A DNA stretch of 64,000 bases from Balaenoptera acutorostrata (Eukaryota; Chordata; Mammalia; Artiodactyla; Balaenopteridae), in assembly GCF_949987535.1 (NCBI RefSeq), contig NC_080067.1:8618001-8682000 (forward strand), read 5' to 3'. The position numbers and the translations under genes are program-made. The first letter of the stretch is position 1. Each line of letters begins with the position of its first letter. Under the pieces are notes generated by a model that was given only the letters and a program-made list of their open reading frames with translations, ran no database searches and was not told where the DNA came from. Positions 48,901 through 61,258 of the stretch are shown piece after piece.

Positions 48901-49199
48901 CTCCCTCTCCTGACCCTCAGGGTGGTGGTCCATCCACTACCTTATGGCGTAGGCCTAGTTGAGACAGAGACCATCCAGCACACAAGGCTCGAAATACTTA
49001 CCCTCTGGGGGCAAAAATTTGCCTACCCCTGCACTACATCGTAGTTGTATCATGGGAGAACAGGTTCTCCTGGGCTTGCATATAGGTGACGCAGTAAGAA
49101 CAACTCTCCTGTTTACATATGCTCAGTGGAGCAAAACATCGCGAGTACCTCCCTTTTGTTCAACCGGCACAGGATGTTTGTGGCAGAGCCAAAGGATCA

Positions 49200-49480
49200 G
49201 GGCTGCAAGTCTGAGTTCTTTTGATAAATTAATTTATTATTTAAGCACATCTGCCTGTTTATCTGAAGAGGTGCGGTGGCCTCCACTTGTGCACTTGTGT
49301 GGAGGAAAACATCACACTGAGATCTCAAGTGTCACGGCAATTAGTCAGATGGGGAAAGATGCTGCTCCCGGGTGTTTAGGGACATTGTACTTGATAATCT
49401 TTAATTTGCTCGATATTACAATTAAGGTAACTTCAAATGTGTTATAACCTTAATAATGTCAACATGTTTCCATTATCTCC
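49200..49480. promoter_or_regulatory. Candidate conserved enhancer (motif cluster)
   Basis: This repeat-free block packs homeodomain-type TAAT/ATTA words (GATAAATTAATTTATTATTT at 49223-49242; CAATTAG at 49338-49344; TTTAATTTG at 49400; ACAATTAAGG at 49418) with two E-box-like CACTTGTG words (49284-49291 and 49292-49299) and a GATAATC. The density and mix resemble developmental enhancers conserved across mammals. I cannot align it, so this is inference from composition. The 162-codon frame at 48959-49447 that overlaps it has no domain. Confidence 0.35.
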
Positions 49481-49769
49481 GGTGTACATATTATTTTTAA
49501 CCTACTTCACACACAAGAATGTATTAATGCATTTTTTGGCTGCTGGAGAAGTGGCCCTCTAACATGCTTGTGAAGGACTTAATAACCTTGCAGAAATGTT
49601 TTACTGATGAGTATTTAAAAATTATTGGAAAATCACTCAGTGAAGATTGAAAAAAAATTCTACTACATTATCGTGGGCTAGGAGATGGATGTTTATGAGG
49701 AGAGACATAATTAACAGAAGACAGAGAAAACTAACGTTTTGGTGACAAAGGAGGTAGAGTAGAATAGCA

Positions 49770-49935
49770 AGGCAAATGCAGCTGAATTAGAAATCGAAGA
49801 CCCAGGCATCTAACTCTGGCTTCACAACCCATTAGCTGTGTGATCTTGGAAAAGTTGCTGAACTTGTCTGAGAGTTCGTTTCTATGTCTGCAGCTTCAAA
49901 GCACTGCCTGGTTCCCAGCTGGATTCAAATGAGAG
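49770..49935 (+). mobile_element. MIR SINE
   Basis: It reads 'tctaactctggcttcacaac', 'ccattagctgtgtgatcttg' and 'gaaaagttgctgaacttgtc', the MIR core in order. Confidence 0.7.
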
Positions 49936-50820
49936 TGTAATTAATTGATGCTGGTAAAAGAGTTGCGTAAGCTGTACAGAGCTATGCACTTATGCATTAT
50001 TATTGCACAAAGCTGGGGACAAAAAATATTGGGATGATGAGTGATGCTGTTTTCTGTAGTCAATCATTGCATGTGTTTCCAGAGATATTTTAAGACAATT
50101 AAATCTAAAGAAGGGGAAAAAGAGACAGAGGGGTCAATTCATTTCCCCCATCTTAGAGCTGCCTAGGCAGAAATGATAGATGATCAGTGTTCACTGCATC
50201 CATACACCTGCCCGACATGAGGGTGGGTTCTGAGTGGGAGAGAAGCAGCCTGCTAGGTAGCAACTGGAAAATGGAATTTATGAGAGTTATATTATTTTAT
50301 ACCATGCTGAGAGTGGCCAATGACCAGTGGCTAGCTTTGATTTTCTTATTTGGGAAGCAACTTCACTAGCCTCGGGCAGTGGCTCCTTCACACACAGGTC
50401 AGGGGCAGGCATGACCCTGTGCCTGGATTATTAGGTAAACATTTATGTAAGTCCAATGTTTTCCACTGGTGTGAAATTGGGATCCTCCATTTTCCCTAAT
50501 TAGACCAGTGAGTGAGGGATTTGCAAAAACAATTCCAGAGACTCTCACTTTAATATTAACTAATGTGCACTTGGCCTACTTTTTGATTTTCCCACTGAAT
50601 ATATAGGGTCAGTTTCTCATCTTGCTTGGCACCCCTGTGGAGTAAGCTCTGAGCTCAGAACTGCAGTGTTTTCAAGCGCGGTGTCTTCCCTCTCTTTACC
50701 TCTCTCTTCTCCTTTGCCTTCCATGAGGATTTGGGACACTGTCCCTCCAAGTACAAAAGCTGTAGTTTCATGGGGCTCTAGAACGATTTTGATTGGCTTG
50801 TCCAGTACATACAATTAAGG
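49936..50820. other. Unique sequence
   Basis: No repeat family or exon recognised. Confidence 0.45.
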
Positions 50821-50907
50821 GGATTAAAACTGTTCAGTTGATTGTTTTTTTTTTTTTTAATTTTAGTATAGACCTATATGATCACCATGTGTGGATATGT
50901 ATGACAG

Positions 50908-50945
50908 AGAGAGAGAGAAAGAGAGAGAGAGAGTGTGTGTGTATT
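50908..50945 (+). repeat. (GA)n-(GT)n microsatellite
   Basis: GA units with one AAAG interruption, passing into GTGTGTGT. Confidence 0.88.
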
Positions 50946-51054
50946 TAACATGGATTGAATTTTAGACTTACAGGGTACTTTTTATGCAGATAGATTTTTG
51001 GGAAGGGAACCCAAGAACATAAAAGAAAACACTGCATCAGAATCCCAATTAGAT

Positions 51055-51300
51055 ACAGTGGGAAGAATGACAGATTTTGGAGTCAGATGGATTGCATTCA
51101 AATTCTGGCTCCCGAACCGACTTCTTTGTAATCTTCAGGTAGTCAATTTATCTGAACTCCAGATTCCCCGTCAATAAAATGGGGATAAAACTTAGCTCTT
51201 AATTTGGTTGTGAGGTTATAATAATGTAGATAAATAACTCCCTGTATCCTGGCATAAAAGAGGCACCAGATGAATTAGTGTTATTGCCAGAGAACTAGTA
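51055..51300 (+). mobile_element. MIR SINE, near full length
   Basis: It reads 'gattttggagtcagatggat', 'tgcattcaaattctggctcc', 'caggtagtcaatttatctga', 'ccccgtcaataaaatgggga', then 'ttggttgtgaggttataata' and 'cctggcataaaagaggcacc'. This is one of the best-preserved MIRs here. Confidence 0.82.
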
Positions 51301-52615
51301 GGATCAACTTACTCATCCTTTCTGAAGGTTAATGAGATACGTAAGAGATAGATAAGTGTGTTGAAAACTCTATCTATAAAAGTAAATAAAAAATATTGAC
51401 TCAGACAGCAGAAGAAGTGGGGTCAAGGCATCCAGGAAGCTGCTTTGTCTTCTCAACATTCGGTTTGCTAACCTAAAAATAAGGTGTTGAGACTCTCAGA
51501 GGTTTTCAAACTAGCCCTTCTAGAACCATGCAGACCTTGGGGTTGAACAGACCGATGCTTTGGAAGGAAAAGGGAGAGGGATGAGAAAGAATGGGCAGCA
51601 CACTAGCCTCCCAACCCTCCTTCAACCAAAAGAGCTGCTTTTGTCTCTCTTGGGCACCTGGCTTCTGGCTAGGACTTGGATATCTAAAAAAGCTTCCTCG
51701 TCTAGAACTTGGCAAACGATTGGACAAGATGATCCTGAGATCCCTTCCAGCTCTCATATTCTGTCAAGGTTTTGTCACTTTCTCCAAACTTTAGTTCAGC
51801 AGACTGTCAGGTTGCCTGAGGCACCTTGGGATTTCAAGGTGGTTACAGGGCAGAGTCAGCTCTTTGAAAACTCTTAAGTAGGCACATAATTCTCAGTCTT
51901 CATTTCTATGTAGAGATGGCCCTGCTCACTTACAGATTCCTTACTCTGACTGCCTGTAGTGCCCCTGCAGTTTCGGAGAGTAGCTCCCTTCTCACTCCCC
52001 CTTGGTCCTCCGCAGCCTCATGGCCCTCAGCTCTGTTTTGACACAAACACCTAATCTTTATCCCTGCGCTGACTGCCCACCTCCAGTTGAACTGTGGCTT
52101 AATTAGAAGAAAGTACTTCGCACTCTCCTCCTCCTGGAATAGCTTCATCACCCAGAATTACAAACCTCAGAGGGAAATACTTTTCTTCAGGGGCATCTTT
52201 TCTCAACTTTCAAATCCCACTACAATGCTAGCTGCCTGGCTTGTCTGCCCCGTAAAGCCAGCTTTGAGGTCAGATGTGACAGTGTCTGCTATCGTTATTA
52301 AATGATCCACTTTGGGGTCAAAAGGAGCCACACTTTAGTCCTGAATGCATAAGTCTTTTTGCTTCTCCACCTTGCACAACTTACTTCACTTCTCCAGTTT
52401 CTTGTACTTTTTTGTAGTAGCTATCTTGGGGTTGTTCTAAGAATGTGAGGTTTCCCTGGGATAAAGAGCCCCTAAAACCAATCACACCACTTACTTTTTT
52501 GTTATCATCATCATCAACTCTTAGTCCAAACCTAAGATACAAGAAATACTGCATTTCTCCATTTTATGTAAATAAGTAAAAATTTCTATTTTAGTTATCA
52601 GGGTTTCACCCTATA
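51301..52615. other. Unique sequence
   Basis: The part at 51506-51877 has frames of 83 codons (minus) and 105 and 67 codons (plus) with no family similarity; they overlap and exclude each other. Confidence 0.45.
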
Positions 52616-52617
52616 CA

Positions 52618-52631
52618 TAAACACAAACACA

Positions 52632-52683
<52 letters not shown>
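52618..52683 (+). repeat. (CA)n microsatellite
   Basis: About 25 uninterrupted CA units after a few ACACAA interruptions. Long enough to be polymorphic. Confidence 0.95.
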
Positions 52684-52684
<1 letters not shown>

Positions 52685-53169
52685 CCAGAGTTGTGCCCAA
52701 AGACCCTATTATTTTCCAAGCAATAAAACAGTGAAAAAGACTTTCCATCATTGCTGGTTGCTGGCTACCCATTGTCCGGCCTCCTCCTACCTTTCCATCC
52801 ATCCAGGGGCTCTGCTCTTTCTGAGTCCTACTCAGGCCATGAGATGCTTTGTAGAGAATGAGAGCTCTCATGCCTGGCGTCTACTCTCATGCTCCCCGCT
52901 ATCACAGAATCTGAGGCTAGAGTGTCCACTCAGAGATATGTCAATCTCTACCCTCTTCCAGTCTGGGTAAAATGTTCTCTTTCCTCACTCTTTTCTTTCC
53001 TTTTGCCCTCAGATTTATGATTCTCTTACCATCCCACTTTGGGATACCCAGAACTTTATGAAATCCTAGAAGAGCTAGACACACGTTTCTGGAGAAACAG
53101 GAGAATAACACTTAGAAATGAGTGAGAGAAAGTGTCCATGTATAAACATAAGTTATAATAATCCTCTGC

Positions 53170-53495
53170 CATAGTCAATACCATGATCATCGTTATCATA
53201 ACCATTGTCATCCTCCTCCTCATCACCATCATCATCATTACCACCATCATCACCACCACCATCATCATCACCATCATAATCATCACCACCATCATCACCA
53301 TCATCATCACCATCACCATCATCATCACCATCATAATCATCACCATCATCATCACCACCACCATCATCATCACCACCACCATCATCACCATCATCACCAT
53401 CACCATCATCATCACCATCATAATCATCACCATCATCATCACCATCACCATCATCATCACCATCATAACCATCACCATCAGCAGCAGCAGCATCA
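53170..53495 (+). repeat. (TCA/CCA) triplet array, about 320 bp
   Basis: The array is built from ATC, ACC and CATCAT blocks in a higher-order pattern of about 15-30 bp, ending in (AGC)n near 53480. It is open in all forward frames and most reverse frames, which yields low-complexity peptides of one or two residues such as repeated Asp/Gly or Met/Val. No start context or family supports translation. Confidence 0.93.
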
Positions 53496-53499
53496 TCCA

Positions 53500-54115
53500 T
53501 GCCACCAATACCAGGAGCCATGACACTTTGCAATTCTTAAAAGAAGACAAAGAGGAGTCAGACTTGTAATGGCTTGGAAGATTTTGTTATTCTTGTGAAG
53601 AAAAAGAGACAAACATGAGACAGACCATGCGAAACTCTAAGCCTGAATAGCATTCATTTTCAACCAAGGTGTATATAGGTACCAAGAAATTCCTCCCTTG
53701 CACAATCCTTCACAGTCTTCTCACCACATCAAATTTTCTTTCAACACAAAACTGTGAACTGCCATGCTATATGGGGAAGGGGGAATATTATCAGGAATGA
53801 TGGAATAAATTAGCTTGACACTAAAGTTTCAGTTTAAATTTTAAAATGATGGTGGCTTCTCTTTGTGAGCTAGTAGTCGTGAATGATTCACATTAAACCA
53901 GGCATCTTGGTGACGGATCTTTACCTTATTTTCAGATAAATGGTAACTTCATATAAATCTCACTTAACTAATGAAAAGTAAAACACTTTCAAAGGTAAGT
54001 GCAGGTTATAACGGTGCCCTTATTTAGTAGATAGGGAACTTCACATCAAGGGCTTAATATTCTTAATTCTGGAACAGTACAATTCCAGACTCTCAGTGCT
54101 TATAGGTGGAGCCCA
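53500..54115. other. Unique sequence
   Basis: No feature recognised. Confidence 0.45.
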
Positions 54116-54117
54116 AA

Positions 54118-54395
54118 ATACTCCTCCAATTCTGATTAAATAATCATAGCTAGTATGTATGAAGAGATAGCTGTGTGCTACCTGCTTCGCAGCAAGATAA
54201 GATCTTTACAAACAATAGTTCAGTTAGTTCTTACATCAACTTTGAAAAAAAATGTTACTGCATCTCAGAAGGGCTACACCGCTTCTCAAACACACATAGG
54301 GAGGAAGTGGTAAATCATACTTCAACCCTTGTTTGATTGACTCCAAGACCTATTCTCTTAACTACTAAGCTACACTGCCTCCCACTTCCTAACCT
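54118..54395 (-). mobile_element. MIR SINE
   Basis: Complement MIR order: 'taatcatagctagtatgtat', 'agatctttacaaacaatagt', 'tcagttagttcttacatcaa', 'aagtggtaaatcatacttca', then 'ctattctcttaactactaag' and 'ctacactgcctccc'. Confidence 0.72.
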
Positions 54396-55220
54396 CTTCA
54401 CCTAGGTGAAGGCAGTAAGATGTTGCTAAAACCAGATTTGGTTAGGGACAGCTACCCCTCTCACCCACCAAAGTTTTCAACATCTTTCTACTACCATAAT
54501 TTTCCATTTATTCAGTTCAGTTCAATAAATGGGAATGTTCAAACACCTTTCACAAACATGGTGCTATCTTTCAGTTCCCCATTTTACATTCCCCACATCC
54601 AATCAGTTGACAAGCACTTTTTTCCTACTTTTCAAATTTACCTTTAGTTTATCTCTCTCCCAATTAGTTAAGGCACTCTTTATTTGTCATGTGGATGTAG
54701 AACTAGTTCCTACTGAGGTTTCTCTGCTGATCTTTCCTACTTTCATGTGTAAGAAAAGTTGTAAAAGACTTCAGACAAATTAGTTTGCCCAGTGTGCTAT
54801 CTGGCATGCTCCCAGGTTATTTCTTCTTTTCATTGTCTTTGACCTATTTACAATTCTTTAAGTATAGATAACTGATAACAATACAAATAGATCCAGTCCA
54901 TACACATGCAAATGATTCTGCTTGGTAAAAGATCAATTGACCTTTCTGCTACAAAAACAAACCAACACTAACAACAACAACAACAACAACAAAAATCCTA
55001 CCAGTTCTGCATTAAATTAACTTCAGTAATCCTGATTGAGCTATTTTTGTGTAATACTTTGAATTCTCCTTTGAACTAGTTGTGACATCTTACTGGTTCC
55101 CTTATTAATTACTAAGTTAAATAAAATCTTTGACATGTGTTCATTTTATATTTGTAGGAGAGTCATGGTTTCATCTTTTTAAAACAACGTTTAACACATA
55201 ACACATCTTACCTGACTTTG
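54396..55220. other. Unique sequence with a small (AAC)n
   Basis: Plain non-coding sequence. An (AAC)n run of about seven units lies at 54969-54993. Confidence 0.5.
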
Positions 55221-55224
55221 CTAT

Positions 55225-55548
55225 TTATCTTAATTTGGATTTCCCAGAAAGCAGAGCCTGAGGCACAAATACGGTTGCAAGTATTTATCCAGAGGCAACA
55301 CCAGGAAGTTACGATGGTGATGTGGGGAGAACAAGACAGGCAAGAGGGGAAAAATCAATCAAGGGTGTGCTACTGAGTTGGTTACCGCTGTGGGAACTCA
55401 GTCCTTCTGGGGGACACTCTGAAGAATAATGTAGAATAAGCAACCTCAGAATCATCCCTCCAAAGTGTAAGAGGCTGGGACATTTCTCTTCCAACCACTG
55501 CCTCCTATTGATTGAGGGTTGCTCAAGGGGTATAGATGGTGAAAACCC
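55225..55548 (-). mobile_element. LTR fossil related to 26815-27226
   Basis: The plus strand starts 'ggatttcccagaaagcagag', the complement of the ending found at 27190-27220 and 48690-48710, and continues 'gcaagtatttatccagaggc', 'atcaatcaagggtgtgctac', 'cagtccttctgggggacact' and 'tccaaagtgtaagaggctgg'. A different LTR follows directly. Confidence 0.5.
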
Positions 55549-55556
55549 AGCACCAG

Positions 55557-56130
55557 TGCCAAATTGAATCTTGGAGACAGAGTTTTGGGTGAAGTAGAAA
55601 AGAATAGCTTTATTGCTTTCCCAGGCAAAGGGGGACACAGCAGGCTCATGCCCTCAAAACTGTGTGTCCCAACCCAGGAGGATTTGGTGAGGAGTTTTAT
55701 AGCAACATTTCAAGGGTGGGGCTGCTGATAAGGATCAGGGTGTGTGCAGGGCCTGCACTCCTTTAATCTGGCCTCAGGTGGTCTCTTGATGAGCTTCTCT
55801 AGTTCCTTCAATCTGGTCTCAGGTGGCCTCCTGATGAGCTTCTCTGGTTCTCAAGGTTATTATACAAAGACCTTCTTTAGAATGAAGAATGCTTCAAGTA
55901 GTTAACAACTTCCATTTGTTGCGGGGTTTAGTTATGCAGATGAGCTCAAAGATATTGTTATGTGTATCCCTTGAGGTGGAACCAGGACCCTGTCCCAAGG
56001 CTGCACTGTTGTCTCTTGGCGGCTTCTCCCTTTTCTCTACATCCCCTCCCTTCCCTGATCAGCAACTGTTTGAACCTGCTCTTTGGAACTCAGGGAAGGT
56101 CAAGAAATGGGGGACACAGAAAGGCTTCTG
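55557..56130 (-). mobile_element. Endogenous retrovirus solo LTR (ERV1-like)
   Basis: Read on the minus strand the LTR has a TATA-type box TATAAAACTC (complement of about 55692-55701), a polyadenylation signal AATAAAGC (complement of about 55606-55613), and a terminal part 'ctctgtctccaagattcaat' ending in CA at 55557. That is the U3-R-U5 plan of a gammaretrovirus-like LTR. The upstream U3 edge is not fixed (about 56050-56130) and no target duplication was found. No gag, pol or env sequence is attached. Within U3 a 45-bp unit is duplicated (55761-55805 and 55806-55850). Confidence 0.72.
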
Positions 56131-56384
56131 TGCCCAGGAACATCATAAGGTCCTGTTCAGTTTCAATATTAACTCCCTTGTACTTTCCATGGCTTTAGAA
56201 AAAGTTGTGAGGCAGAAAAGTGAAAACACTATTTGTACACCTGAGGTGGTAAGCTGGCAGAAAAGCACAGAGTGGGTTATCCCAGGTACAGTGCAATCAA
56301 GTGGGCTGAGGGGATGTGGAGCAGGGCACAAAAGCAAAAGCTACACTGCCAGTGTGATCTGTCTAAACTGAAATTTGTTATACT

Positions 56385-56872
56385 CTTCTCCATTTTAGAA
56401 CCTTTACATGATTTCTCTTTGCCTTTAGGGTAAAATGCAAACACACATGGACCTTCATGCTCTGGCCTTAGCCTCCCCTTTCATCACTCTTTGTCTTGCA
56501 CCCTAGCTTCCTTCCATATGCTGATACTTGCTGTTTGCCCTGACACTGTTGTGATGGATACCTGTGTTCATGCTGCTTCTTCCTCCTCCTTTCTAGCTAA
56601 CCCATTATTGGATGTCTTTAGAAGTGTTAAGCCTACCTCCTTTTTGCTCCCAGACAATATGTGACATTTTCATAGCTCATTCTTCTGTGCTTTCCTTTAT
56701 CAGAGCATCAACTACACTGTATTCCGTTTGTCTTTCTATCTCTTCCTCAGTATTCTGTGAGTTCTTTGAGGTCAGCAACAAGATTTTATTTTTATCTTTG
56801 CAGCACAATGCTCAATAACTTCTCCCCATAGCAGGCACTCAAAAACAGTTTGTTGATTTATGTAAGCACCTA
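56385..56872 (+). mobile_element. L2 LINE, long 3' fragment
   Basis: The L2 order is well kept: 'ttgcctttagggtaaaatgc', 'ttcatgctctggccttagcc', 'gcaccctagcttccttccat', 'ctgtgagttctttgaggtca', 'gcacaatgctcaataact', then 'gcaggcactcaaaaacagtt' and 'tgttgattta'. About 490 bp. Confidence 0.78.
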
Positions 56873-56914
56873 CTTGGCACTTATCTGTACTTGTCATGGT
56901 CGACTATAAGGAGT

Positions 56915-57135
56915 TTGCATTAGTCAGGAAAGGGCAAGTTCTGCTACAGTAGCAAATAACTGGGAAATCTCAGTGGTTTAAAAAGACCAATGTTATTTCC
57001 CACTTATACTACATATTGCTAATGATCAAAGTCAAGCAGGATCCTTCCTATGTTGAAAAGATGGATATATGTTTGATTGCTTCCATTGATGAAGTTTAAG
57101 CAGAAAATTCCCACAGTTCCACCTTAGCTAAGTTA
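56915..57135. mobile_element. Old LTR-like fragment (ERVL/MaLR class)
   Basis: The words 'gggcaagttctgctacagta', 'gcaaataactgggaaatctc' and 'agtggtttaaaaagaccaat' have the flavour of old LTRs with 'aaatctcagtggctta'. Family and orientation are uncertain. Confidence 0.4.
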
Positions 57136-59040
57136 GACACAGACTGTGTATTTGATATGAGGGCTTCCCTTGAGTTCTTCTTACTCAGTGACATCTTCTT
57201 GGTGAGAGATAGGAGTTGGGGGTAGCGGTGGGAGTGAAGATGATGTGCTAGGAATGGTAGTTGTGATAGTGGTACATAATATGTTTGCAGAAGGTCCTGT
57301 AGAGTCTAGCCTCACTCTCCTGGTAAATGCCATTCTACGTACATTTTGGGAACAGAAATCCTCCAGTCCAAGCATGCTCATCTCTAGACTCTAGTATTTT
57401 ATACGAACTTTGTGTTTTGGAACCTCAAAATAAGTCTGTCTATTTATCTATCTGTCTATCTTCAACTATTCTCTATATTTAATTTTTAACTCTACAAGAT
57501 AGAACACAGTTAGGAGAAAACCTCCAATGAGAAAACAGAAGGCTCATAAAGCAGAAGAAAAACTATTTTGGTAAGGAAAATATTTCCATATTATATTTTC
57601 AAGAGGTCGACATAAACAATAGTGAGTTAAAAAATATTTTTAAAATTATGCGCAGTGTCACTTGCCAGTGTTGTGTTAATTAATGCAAATGTGGAACACT
57701 GCATCAGTTCTTGCTTGAATTCTACCAATGTACATCTGTACAGTAAATATGTTAGTGAATAACCCTAAGCCACTGTCAGAGATTCTTTTCTCAACTGCTA
57801 ATTCCTAGAAAATCATTGCCAGCTTTCTAGGAATATTTTGATATGTTCAGGCAGATCCAAAGCAGCCAATAGAAGCCTCCAGAAAGGGTGTGGCACTCTC
57901 CCATTCTCGGTATGTATAAATTCTAATACCCAATAGTAGGCAGAGAAAAGAAGTAAAACCACATTAATTGAACACCTATTAAAGAAGTGGCTTTTATGCT
58001 AGCTATATAATTTAAATTTTACAAAATAGGTATTATTGAAATGTCTGCTAAAGTGCCTTAGTTTTCTCAAAGTGGTTGAGAACATAATCAGTGAGGGATT
58101 AGAGCAAGAATAACTTTTTTTGTCAACACTTTGCTAGGGTAGCAGCCCACCATTCCCATGACTGACATTTTTACCACTTCAGAAGGATTTCAACATTGGC
58201 AATTTGTTTTCTAGTGAACAGGAAACACAAAACTAATGTCTAAGTATCCAAAACCTCTTATCCCTTCACACTATTCAGGAGAAATCTGTATCTTCTAGCG
58301 TGGATCCTGAGTCTTTCTTGTATAGAATCATGAAAAGAACTGAAGGAGAGAACAGCAAGTCACTGACAATTGCTTGTGTGATTGACATTGGAAAAAGCAG
58401 AGGGTTAATGGTGGAAGAGAAATGAACATATCCAAATAGTTTAAAAAAAAAAAAAGTAGAGAAGACAAAAGCCTATGTGGGTTGTTTTGGGGAGGGTGGG
58501 GAATAGAATTCAATGAGCTTTTAGAGAGAATAGAAGAAGACTTAGAACCTGACTTAGATGAAAGAAAGGATTGTCAAGGTATAAGAACTTAAAAACATGA
58601 TGATATCAAATGACATCCTTTCCCCACATTTAGAGGAAACTTAAAAAAAAAAAAACCAAAACATTGCATTTTTAAATTACATGTTGGATTAATTTTTAAA
58701 GTGTATCTCAAGTTTAGACTGGACCATAAGGTTATACTCAGTTTTTTGTGGTTTACACTAGCAGTATAAATTACTTGCTCATTTCTGTGGGGATAATGGT
58801 ATTCTTCTTCTATATATTTCTAGATATTCCCCAAATTTCAATGGTCAGTTTCTGTTCTTGATATTTGAAGATTTCATATCCTTGACTCTGATTCATTCTA
58901 CAAATAGGAAGAGAAATAAACTATTACATTTCTATTAAAAATTCTATTAATTTTTCAAGAACATGAAAAATTCCCATTTTGAACAAGGCTCTGGAAGACT
59001 TTTGAACTTATAATGAACTGAACACAAATCCATTACTGAG
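57136..59040. other. Unique sequence
   Basis: No gene seen. A short (TCTA)n-like tract lies at 57438-57461. Confidence 0.5.
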
Positions 59041-60215
59041 TTAGAATGGCAGTGTGAGGAGCTCTGCAGATGCTTTCCTCCACAAAGCAACCGTAACTGG
59101 TGAAAATTGCATTAAGAAAAAAAAAAAAAAACTTAAAGTCTTTGGAAATTACCCTAAGGGCATGCAGCAAATGAAGTGACAGTTATTTAAGAAAATTTAC
59201 TAGGTCTTGGTAAGAATAGTGAGAGTCCGTGGTATTTGAACTACAACCAGATTTACTCCACTTCCAACCCCTGTTAATGTGAGGGAAGCTCTGCTCCTGG
59301 TGGATGCAGCAACATTGCAGGGTCCCATCTCCTCCCAGTGATCAGTCCAGGGCCAAGGTTTTTCTCTGGAGAGGCAGGATACCAGCATCTCTCTTCTCCC
59401 ATGTTCCAGCTGGCAGAGTTTCTATTCCAGTGTGGCCCAAGTTTTGGAGCTCCTTCTTTTACCCACTCCCCACTCGTAGGGTGGGAGCTTTATCCAAGGT
59501 TTTCAGGTCAAGATTATTGTGCCCTGATTGCCCTCTTCCCAGCTCATCCTCCTGGATCTAGTGCCCGCCTCTTAGAGTGGGGGCCTCACTCTGAGAGAAG
59601 CTGGTCACTTTCCATGTCCCAGCTCCAGAGCAATGATCCTGAGGTTCTGCCCAGGGGGAGAGGCAGGCTGTAAGAGTGTTCCACGGCTCTCTGTAAGGAG
59701 ACTAACTTTATTTGGAACAGAGCATAGGGAAGTTCAAACTTCAAAAAAAAAAAGGGGGGGTGGGGCACTGTCAAAGACAGTGAAGATTTTGGTGATGAAA
59801 AATTCAAAAAAGTCTAGTAGCTCCATAATAGCAATAAGCAAAGTGGTAAAACAGCCAGAAGTTTAACAAAGAGAACCAGGAAAAGAGATGCCTAAGAAGC
59901 TATCTTCAGGGGTCTGTGGAAGGCTCAAAGAGTTTCCCTGAAAAGGATTCCATTTAGTATGTAGTAGCTTATGCACTGGGACATTGTTAAAACAATAGAG
60001 CAAATGACTAGCAATTAGTGAAGACTAATAACAGGGTGTATTACCAATACAGGCAGACCAACCAGGAGCTTATCAGGGAAATCAGGCAAGAGATAATCAA
60101 AGACAGGCTGGCTAAAACTACTGTTAACCTAGAGGCGAGGAGAGAGGAGGAAATCAGGGTGACTGTGTGTATGTCCAAGGTTGCACACTCTGAAGAGCAA
60201 CATATAAGGCTGGAT
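59041..60215 (+). other. GC-richer leader before an old L1; possible L1 5' region
   Basis: The start 'agaatggcagtgtgaggagc' (59043) resembles the AAGATGGCG opening of L1s. The block is GC-richer than its neighbours and ends at plus-strand L1 sequence near 60216. A frame of 111 codons (59338-59673) and others overlap without family signal. As at 39370-40080, an L1 5' UTR joined to a late ORF2 segment by internal deletion is the likeliest reading, but it is unproven. Confidence 0.35.
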
Positions 60216-61138
60216 ATCATGGGCAAAATAGGCAAATTGTTTTTAGATAGAACACCATAAACATGAGTGGACAAAGGTAAAACAGGTAAATTGGACTTAG
60301 CAAAATTAAAAATCTTTGCATCTCAAAGGCCACCATCAAGAAAATGCAAAGGTACCTCACAGAATGGGAATATTTCAAAACATATATTTGATAAGAGAAT
60401 TGCATTTAGAAGGTATAAAGAAACCTTATAACTCAGAAATAAAAAGACAAGTAACCCAATTTAAAAAACAGATGATGGGTATGAATAGACATTTCACCAA
60501 GGAAGAGAAACAAATGATAAATAAGCACAGTAAAAAAATGCTCAACATCATTATTCTTTAGAGAAATACAGATTAAAACCATGAGATACAACTTCACATC
60601 AGTTAGTATGACTAAAATTAAAAAGGTAGACAATTACAAGCGTTTATGGGAATGTGGAGAAATTAGAATGCTCATACATTGCAATTCTACTCCTAGGTAT
60701 ATACCTAAAAGAAATGAAAACATATGTCCATACAAAAGCTTACACACAAATATTCATAGCAGCATAGCAGCATTATAGCCAAAAATTAGAAACAACCCAA
60801 GTGTCCATCAACTAATAAATGGCCCTCAAACATGTGGTATAGCCATACAATAGAATATTATTCAGCAATAGAAAGAAATGAAGTACTGATACATACTACA
60901 ACATGGATGAAAACACTATGTTATCTGAAAGGATATGGTCACAAAAGATCTTATAATGTATGATCCCATTTATATTAAATATCCAGAATAGACAATTCTC
61001 TAGAGACCAAAAGCAGATTAGTGCTTGCTTAGGGTTAAGAGGAAGGAGGAAATGGGAAGGGACTGATAATGGGCATTGGGTATCTTTATGGAGTGATGGG
61101 AGTATTTCAAAATTAGATTGTGGTGATCGTATACTTTA

Positions 61139-61208
61139 TTTTTTTAATTTTTAAATTTGAAGTATAGTTGATTTACAATGTGTTTTGGTGTACAGCAAAG
61201 TGATTTAG

Positions 61209-61258
<50 letters not shown>

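Noticed and set aside
48959..49447. 162-codon plus frame
   Set aside because: No domain, and it covers the AT-rich motif cluster, which argues for non-coding conservation if anything.
52618..52683. Evenly spaced repeat considered as a CRISPR-like array
   Set aside because: It is a dinucleotide microsatellite with no spacers, in a mammalian nuclear context.
53056..53569. Frames of 126-164 codons on both strands with repeated Met/Val, Asp/Gly or Ile/Thr
   Set aside because: They are translations of the TCA/CCA triplet array and are open in most frames for compositional reasons.
55889..56371. 160-codon plus frame
   Set aside because: It starts inside the minus-strand ERV LTR and runs into unique DNA; no family similarity or coding signature is seen.
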